Shown in pieces: positions 5,993-10,000 of a stretch of DNA of 10,000 nucleotides. Position numbers and translations under genes: made by a program. The DNA lies in assembly GCF_020217005.1 (NCBI RefSeq), contig NZ_JAIWOI010000303.1:1-10000 (forward strand), read 5' to 3'. A model generated the notes under the pieces. It was not told where the DNA came from, did no database searches, and was given only the letters and a program-made list of their open reading frames with translations. Source of the DNA: Rheinheimera sp. GTDB taxonomy: Bacteria; Pseudomonadota; Gammaproteobacteria; Enterobacterales; Alteromonadaceae. How positions within the stretch are numbered: the stretch's first letter is position 1; every line of letters begins with the position of its first letter.

Positions 5993-8020
5993 ATGAAACT
6001 TCGTGTTGCACATAAAATTTACCTGGGCTTTGGCTTTATTGCCTTGCTGTTGTTAGTCGCCAGTTTATCGTCGCTTTGGAGTTTCGCTGTAGTGAATAGC
6101 AGCAGCAGCCGCATGAATGAAACTGCAGTGCCGGTGCAGCAAAAAAGCAATATGGCTCAAATTCAGTTACTTAAGCTCGCCAAGTTATCCGCTCTTGGTT
6201 ACACCGCAGAAGAAGCCGCAAAAATTAAGTCGTATCAGAGCGAATTCTCACAAGCTGCAGAGGTGTACGGTCGCCAAATGGCTGGCCTGACTCCGCTGGT
6301 GGCAAAAGAAGTCAGTTTACAAAAGCCCTTAGCTGAAGCTCAACAAACCTCGCAAGCCTACCAGCAAGCAGTTGATTTGTTATTTAAGGCTCGTTTAGAA
6401 GCAATAGCGCAGGGAAACAAGGCTGCAGCAGAGCTGAAAGAATTAGAGAACCTGATCGATACAGCAGGCGCAACGCTGGTCGATATTTCATTTTTAGAAG
6501 CGCCAGGTAAAGCGGCGCAAATGGCGTTGCTGGAAGGAGCTGCCGGGCGGGTAGACGGTCAGCTACTGGGATTATTAAAAACTGTACGCGAAATTGCAGC
6601 CATGACAGATCCGGTACAGTTGGCCACAAGTCAGGAAAATCTTGAGTTTGCCTTTAGTGATATGCAAGGCAATCTGGATTACATAGCCAACATTGTCAAA
6701 CAAGTTGGGGCTGACGATTTATGGCAGGATTTTCTGGCGCAATTAGACGAAGCGAAAGCGCGAATTGCAGGCACAAACAACCTGGTTAGCATTAAATTAC
6801 TCCAGGTGAAACAGCTACAGACAGCACGGCAGCAACTTGATCTATCTGAACAGCAAGTGACACAAGCGGTAGCTGCACTGGACCAAATGATTAGTCAGGC
6901 CGATAGCCAGTTCAGTTCTTTACAACAAAGTTTATCTTCCGCTTTAAATTCAGGCACTATCCGTGCAGTCATTATGTTGATTGTTCTGGTCGGTCTGGCC
7001 ATAGGTGCCGCTTATCTGACGATCAAAGCTATGATTACTCCTTTGTCTGGGATTAACAGAGTACTGGATCAGATAGCCAAAGGTGATTTAAGCCGGGAGT
7101 TAGCCATTAATTCAGAAGATGAATTTGGTGAGTTATCTACGAATGTGAATACGTTGATCAAAGCCCTCAGGCAACTTATAGAACAAATCCAGCAAGGTGT
7201 GCTGGAATTGAATCAAAGCGCCAGATTATCCAGCCAAGAAGTCAGCGCTATACATCAGGCCCTGAATACCCAGCATCACCAGGTTGCAGAAGTAAACACA
7301 ATCACCAACCAACTTGCCAGCAATACTCATCAAATTGCAGAACAGGCCGACATGGCACAACAACAAATGCAACAAGCGTTAAAACAAAGCCAACAAATCG
7401 ATCAGGTCTCGGCAGCCAACAACACCCTGATCCAGGAATTGGCGCGGCAATTGAACGATACAAGTAACACAATGCAGGCTGTTAATACCGAATCAAACAA
7501 CATAGGCGGCATTCTAACCACTATCCGTGGCATAGCGGAACAAACCAACCTACTGGCGTTAAACGCCGCTATAGAAGCAGCCAGAGCAGGTGAACAAGGC
7601 AGAGGTTTTGCCGTCGTGGCGGACGAAGTCCGATCTTTGGCTGTACGCAGTCAGCAGGCCACAGACGAAATACGCACTATGATTGGCAGCTTACAACAAC
7701 AAAGCATGCAAGCAGTCACATCTATTGAGAAAGGCCAGCTGGATGCAAATAACTGCGTCGCGCAAAATGGGCAGTTGATGGCTGCACTGGCCGAAATAAA
7801 CCATGCCATAGAAGCTATGCATCAAATCAGTGACAATATTGCCACTACCACCTCCAGTCAATTGCAGCTGGGAACTGCCATAGAGCAAAGCATGCATAGT
7901 ATGGTGGATTTAGCAGAGCAAAGTACTGAGCGGGCGACATCAACACTTGAGCAAAGCGCCCAAGTCGCTACAGCCGCAGGCACCCTGGAAAATGCAGTAC
8001 GCAGTTTTAAATTACATTAA
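5993..8020 (+). CDS. Methyl-accepting chemotaxis protein with large periplasmic sensor
   Basis: The 675-aa product is a transmembrane chemoreceptor that relays ligand binding to CheA/CheW and flagellar control. It has one N-terminal membrane helix (about 9-32), a periplasmic region of about 290 aa (33-322), a second membrane helix (about 324-346), a HAMP linker (about 347-400, with TPLSGINRV and EDEFGELS) and a long coiled-coil signalling domain. The kinase-contacting hairpin tip is intact around 511-550, including [20 protein letters not shown] and [15 protein letters not shown]. The sensor is Ala/Gln/Leu-rich, predicted all-helical and without a PAS/Cache signature, so it may be a helical-bundle (HBM-like or four-helix) type; the ligand is unknown. 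No C-terminal NWETF-type tether for CheR/CheB is present (the end is SFKLH). A TTG at 5987 is in frame, but the ATG at 5993 has TTGGAA about 8 nt upstream and is preferred. The gene is flanked by terminators on both sides, so it is probably monocistronic. Confidence 0.94.
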   Translation: MKLRVAHKIYLGFGFIALLLLVASLSSLWSFAVVNSSSSRMNETAVPVQQKSNMAQIQLLKLAKLSALGYTAEEAAKIKSYQSEFSQAAEVYGRQMAGLTPLVAKEVSLQKPLAEAQQTSQAYQQAVDLLFKARLEAIAQGNKAAAELKELENLIDTAGATLVDISFLEAPGKAAQMALLEGAAGRVDGQLLGLLKTVREIAAMTDPVQLATSQENLEFAFSDMQGNLDYIANIVKQVGADDLWQDFLAQLDEAKARIAGTNNLVSIKLLQVKQLQTARQQLDLSEQQVTQAVAALDQMISQADSQFSSLQQSLSSALNSGTIRAVIMLIVLVGLAIGAAYLTIKAMITPLSGINRVLDQIAKGDLSRELAINSEDEFGELSTNVNTLIKALRQLIEQIQQGVLELNQSARLSSQEVSAIHQALNTQHHQVAEVNTITNQLASNTHQIAEQADMAQQQMQQALKQSQQIDQVSAANNTLIQELARQLNDTSNTMQAVNTESNNIGGILTTIRGIAEQTNLLALNAAIEAARAGEQGRGFAVVADEVRSLAVRSQQATDEIRTMIGSLQQQSMQAVTSIEKGQLDANNCVAQNGQLMAALAEINHAIEAMHQISDNIATTTSSQLQLGTAIEQSMHSMVDLAEQSTERATSTLEQSAQVATAAGTLENAVRSFKLH

Positions 8021-8044
8021 GTTATTAAATGAGATCCCAACGAT

Positions 8045-8071
8045 AGCCAGAGCCTTTGCTCTGGCTTTTTT
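8045..8071 (+). terminator. Rho-independent terminator of the chemoreceptor gene
   Basis: AGCCAGAGC (8045-8053) and GCTCTGGCT (8058-8066) make a perfect 9-bp stem with a CTTT loop, running into six T (8066-8071). It lies 24 nt after the receptor stop codon. Confidence 0.93.
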
Positions 8072-8384
8072 ATACTTGTTATTCTGCCTATTTCCCGAAT
8101 GCTACTTAAAGCTTAGCAGCGACCAATCTTCTTCTGCCCGTCCGTGTTTTGTAGCACAACACCAAAAAGTCCTGAATAGTTTTGTTGATTGGCAATAAAT
8201 CAGCTTTAGGTTTGAATACTTGATATGGTGCTTAAAAAAATGGCCAGACAGTGTCTGGCCAGGCAGGAAGTGTGTAATCCGTTATCTTTGTTCGTTCCAT
8301 GTCTAACATTCGTAAACGCTTGATCATCATGACAAATACAGAGATAAAAACATGACGAAAGCTTTATATAGCTTTATATCACCC
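8072..8384. other. Convergent intergenic region without genes
   Basis: About 313 bp between the receptor terminator and the minus-strand Mrr-like gene. Apart from the minus-strand terminator at 8234-8261, I see only a tandem decamer GCTTTATATA/GCTTTATATC (8361-8380) just beyond the minus-strand stop codon. An 18-codon ORF (8299-8355) is too short and lacks a ribosome site. The terminator lies about 125 nt past the minus-strand stop, giving that gene a rather long 3' UTR. Confidence 0.6.
8234..8261 (-). terminator. Rho-independent terminator of the Mrr-like membrane protein gene
   Basis: TGGCCAGACA (8241-8250) and TGTCTGGCCA (8252-8261) form a perfect inverted repeat, making at least an 8-bp stem with a 5-nt loop. 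On the minus strand it is followed by seven T (complement of the A-run 8234-8240). It has no T-run on the plus strand. Confidence 0.9.
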
Positions 8385-9002
8385 TTATATCAGCGCCAAT
8401 TGGCTGAAATTTTGAGCATTCATGTATTTTTTCAGTCGCTGCTGATCAAAAAGTTCAATACCTGCTTCGGCCGCAAACAAACGCACCTGACTATTAATTT
8501 TCTGGTAGCAAACAATTAATCCACGTTGGCAGTTCAGCGATAACATTTGTTGAAACACAGAACGAACCTGGGCCACTGTCAGTGCTTCATCAAGCTCAGG
8601 TTGAATATAAAGCAGTAAAGCCTGTTGCTGGCGACGGACTAAAAAGTGAGACTCACAATCTTCTACCGACTCCATTTCACGGCCATAAAACTGCAATAAA
8701 AGCTGAGTGTTTTCTTTGAATTGCTGCTGTTGCCGTCCAAGCTTAGTGCCTTGCGGCCACCAGATAGGGTTCAGTACTTCTTCCTGACTTTCCAGTTCCA
8801 AAAAGGCGAGGATATTAAACAACAGTGCTAACAGAAACATGGAGACAAAAAGCCACAGCATCACACTGGACCAGGTTGAGCTTAACACCCAACTTTGACT
8901 GCCTGACAACACTGAATACTCAGAAAATAACAGGTAGGTCGCGCCTGCAATTATTCCTGCAGCTGTAGCAACACAAGAGCTGATCAACCATTTGTTATTC
9001 AT
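8385..9002 (-). CDS. Two-pass membrane protein with degenerate Mrr-like nuclease-fold domain
   Basis: The 205-aa product has two hydrophobic segments (about 5-26 and 46-68) and a hydrophilic C-terminal part predicted cytosolic. Residues about 98-194 resemble the second half of Mrr/restriction-endonuclease-like domains: VAQVRSVFQQM (143-153), then RGLIVCYQKINSQVRLFAA (160-178), then GIELFDQQRLKKYM (181-194). This follows the Mrr pattern of VR-x-F/Y-x-x-M, then a G-x-(I/F)-V strand, A-x-x-FA and a closing I-x-L-x-D/DG-x-x-L. The strand that should carry the Q/E-x-K catalytic pair reads LLLYIQPEL (129-137), with no lysine, so nuclease activity is unlikely and a binding or scaffold role is possible. 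The family call is by eye. GGAG (plus-strand 9011-9014) lies 8 nt before the ATG, supporting this start. It appears monocistronic, with a terminator downstream and 299 bp upstream. Confidence 0.78.
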   Translation of the reverse strand: MNNKWLISSCVATAAGIIAGATYLLFSEYSVLSGSQSWVLSSTWSSVMLWLFVSMFLLALLFNILAFLELESQEEVLNPIWWPQGTKLGRQQQQFKENTQLLLQFYGREMESVEDCESHFLVRRQQQALLLYIQPELDEALTVAQVRSVFQQMLSLNCQRGLIVCYQKINSQVRLFAAEAGIELFDQQRLKKYMNAQNFSQLALI

Positions 9003-9082
9003 TACAGGTACTCCACACAGATTTGATAACAGCAGTATCTAATCGGTGAGAGTTTTTTACCTGAAATAACCCTGATATTTGC

Positions 9083-9109
9083 TTTATATCTGATTAACCC
9101 GCGAATCAA
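9083..9109 (-). promoter_or_regulatory. Possible promoter of the Mrr-like gene
   Basis: On the minus strand TTGATT (9109-9104) precedes TATAAA (9088-9083) with a 15-bp spacer, slightly short. The -10 is five of six. It would leave a leader of about 75 nt before the ATG at 9002. Weak support. Confidence 0.3.
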
Positions 9110-9116
9110 AAGCTGC

Positions 9117-9137
9117 GAATTTGTTGACAACAAATTC
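9117..9137. promoter_or_regulatory. Perfect 21-bp palindrome, candidate operator, overlapping a consensus -35
   Basis: GAATTTGTTG (9117-9126) and CAACAAATTC (9128-9137) are perfect inverted repeats around one central A. The plus strand contains TTGACA (9124-9129), an exact -35 hexamer, with TTACAT or TACATA 17-18 bp downstream as poor -10 boxes. The core TTGTTGACAA resembles operators of GntR/FCD-type regulators (inference). It has no T-run, so a terminator is unlikely. The minus-strand target would be the Mrr-like gene; no plus-strand gene follows. Confidence 0.45.
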
Positions 9138-9173
9138 CCGCCCCAGTTACATAGACTATTGTCAGCAACAGGA

Positions 9174-9216
9174 GCGACCATAAAGGTCGCCCCTTGGGTA
9201 AAATCTGAGCTTTACC
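9174..9216. other. Two adjacent small hairpins of unknown role
   Basis: GCGACC/GGTCGC (9174-9179 with 9185-9190, loop ATAAA) is followed by GGTAAA/TTTACC (9197-9202 with 9211-9216, 8-nt loop). Neither has a T-run on either strand. They may belong to a small transcript starting at the TTGACA promoter or to the 3' end of the YiiD-like mRNA. Confidence 0.3.
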
Positions 9217-9301
9217 TATTTAACGCTGCAGTTTTATGGGCTGAGTGTTCTAGACCAAACATTGAAGTGGAATTTTTGATGGGCCTGAATACACCGCAAA
9301 C

Positions 9302-10000
9302 CTAGGATGTTTTTTTCGGCAATATGGCAAAACGCCCCTCAAATACAGCGACCTTTTGATCGTCACAAAATATTCCAACCTTGATATCAAGTCTGGCTTT
9401 ACGCTGTTGTGATAATGCGGAGAAATCCGGTTGGCTTTGATGCCGCCAACAACGCCCCTCAGCAGGACCTGTGACAGGTTTCAGATAACGAATATGAGCA
9501 TCCGCCAATACAATGTCACCATCAAGTTGCTGATCTTTCAGTAATAACCAGACCATTCCCCAACCCGTTAAAGTCGCTAATGTATAAATGCTGCCTGCGA
9601 ACATAGTCTGATGCAGATTGATATTTGGTTCGAGCGGTGCCACACAACAAATCTTTTGGCTGTCTACCTTCTGCACTTTTACCTGCATATAAGAAGAAAG
9701 CGGGATCTTTTGCCAGAACGTTTGTTGTAACTCAGGTATCCATTGCTGCAGCTGCTCTGGCGCTGCTGAAAAAGCCAAAGTCTTTGCGTATCGATGATGA
9801 GCTATACCAAATAGGGCATTTGCAGGTTCCAGATAGTGATATCCAGCTTTCTGATAAAAACCAGCAGCAGTCTCACGGGCATTTAAGATGATACGCTGCA
9901 TCCCTAATTCCAGTGCAACCTGCTCCAGTTGCTGTAAAACCATAGCTCCTAAACCATGCCCCTGCCATTGATCCGATACAGCCATATACCTGACCTGGGC
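9302..10000 (-). CDS. yiiD: YiiD-like GNAT acetyltransferase / hotdog thioesterase fusion (5' end outside the window)
   Basis: This is the C-terminal part (232 residues visible) of a two-domain protein matching E. coli YiiD, also called FabY, of about 330 aa. The frame stays open to the window edge: codons before the Met at 9985 read AQVRY, equivalent to the conserved lead-in to the GNAT motif, so that Met is internal. Counting from it, the GNAT acetyl-CoA loop is QWQGHGLG (6-13), with NARETAAGFYQKAGY (35-49) completing the fold. The YiiD-type thioesterase domain (about 76-224) contains NINLHQTMFAGSIYTLATLTGWG (121-143) and ADAHIRYLKPVTG (161-173), closely matching E. coli. The substrate is not certain; fatty-acid or acyl-ACP metabolism has been suggested for FabY. 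The C-terminus is shorter than in E. coli, ending soon after the ILP motif. About 100 N-terminal residues should lie beyond position 10000. Confidence 0.9.
   Translation of the reverse strand, partial: AQVRYMAVSDQWQGHGLGAMVLQQLEQVALELGMQRIILNARETAAGFYQKAGYHYLEPANALFGIAHHRYAKTLAFSAAPEQLQQWIPELQQTFWQKIPLSSYMQVKVQKVDSQKICCVAPLEPNINLHQTMFAGSIYTLATLTGWGMVWLLLKDQQLDGDIVLADAHIRYLKPVTGPAEGRCWRHQSQPDFSALSQQRKARLDIKVGIFCDDQKVAVFEGRFAILPKKTS

Larger units (their letters stand above)
9003..9301. other. Intergenic region with palindrome, promoters and hairpins
   Basis: No protein gene is supported in these 299 bp. The left part is the leader and promoter region of the Mrr-like gene. The centre holds the 9117-9137 palindrome. 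Next come two short hairpins (9174-9216). The part from 9217 to 9301 shows nothing I can name. No clear intrinsic terminator is visible downstream of the YiiD-like gene on the minus strand. Confidence 0.5.

Noticed and set aside
7947..8198. 83-codon plus-strand open frame overlapping the receptor 3' end
   Set aside because: It crosses the receptor stop codon and the strong terminator at 8045-8071, and its peptide resembles no family; it is a shadow frame.
8299..8355. 18-codon ORF in the convergent intergenic region
   Set aside because: Too short, no clear ribosome site and no known small-protein match.
8361..8380. Tandem decamer GCTTTATAT(A/C), with another copy at 9081-9090
   Set aside because: Only two adjacent copies in AT-rich DNA; the third falls in a possible -10 region. 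Likely chance.

Overview
The window reads as the chromosome of a gammaproteobacterium. The best guess is an Alteromonadales/Chromatiaceae-type organism such as Rheinheimera or Alishewanella. This rests on the style of the RraA, HutI, HutC and YiiD-like proteins and on moderate GC with AT-rich intergenic DNA. No genus is proven by the sequence. No rRNA, tRNA, CRISPR array or insertion sequence was found.

Left part (1-5483): a histidine-utilisation (hut) neighbourhood. A promoter at about 205-232 leads into rraA (inhibitor of RNase E). The hutG-like formimidoylglutamase gene follows after only 3 nt. These two plus-strand genes converge, with a 7-nt overlap, on a minus-strand pair. That pair is hutI (imidazolonepropionase), followed 10 nt later by a membrane-anchored GGDEF/EAL protein with a decayed cyclase site and a largely intact phosphodiesterase site. 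hutC (GntR/UTRA repressor) diverges from hutI. The 123-bp gap between them holds a perfect 12-bp palindrome, TTGTATATACAA, the expected HutC operator. HutI and HutG perform the last two steps of histidine breakdown to glutamate. HutH and HutU, the first two steps, are not in the window.

Middle part (5484-8071): about 500 bp without a protein gene follow hutC. The stretch is rich in inverted repeats, some mutually exclusive, and ends in a textbook Rho-independent terminator at 5837-5861, about 130 nt before a 675-aa methyl-accepting chemotaxis protein. It is either a long structured 3' UTR of hutC, an independent small RNA, or a leader with a terminator controlling the receptor. I do not recognise it as a known family, and it is the most interesting unexplained element here. 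The receptor gene ends in its own strong terminator (8045-8071).

Right part (8072-10000): two minus-strand genes. One encodes a 205-aa two-pass membrane protein whose cytosolic part looks like a Mrr-type nuclease fold without its catalytic residues; it has a terminator at 8234-8261. The other is the 3' part of a YiiD-like GNAT plus hotdog-thioesterase fusion that runs off the window edge. The 299 bp between them contain a perfect 21-bp palindrome overlapping a consensus -35 hexamer, followed by two small hairpins with no gene attached.
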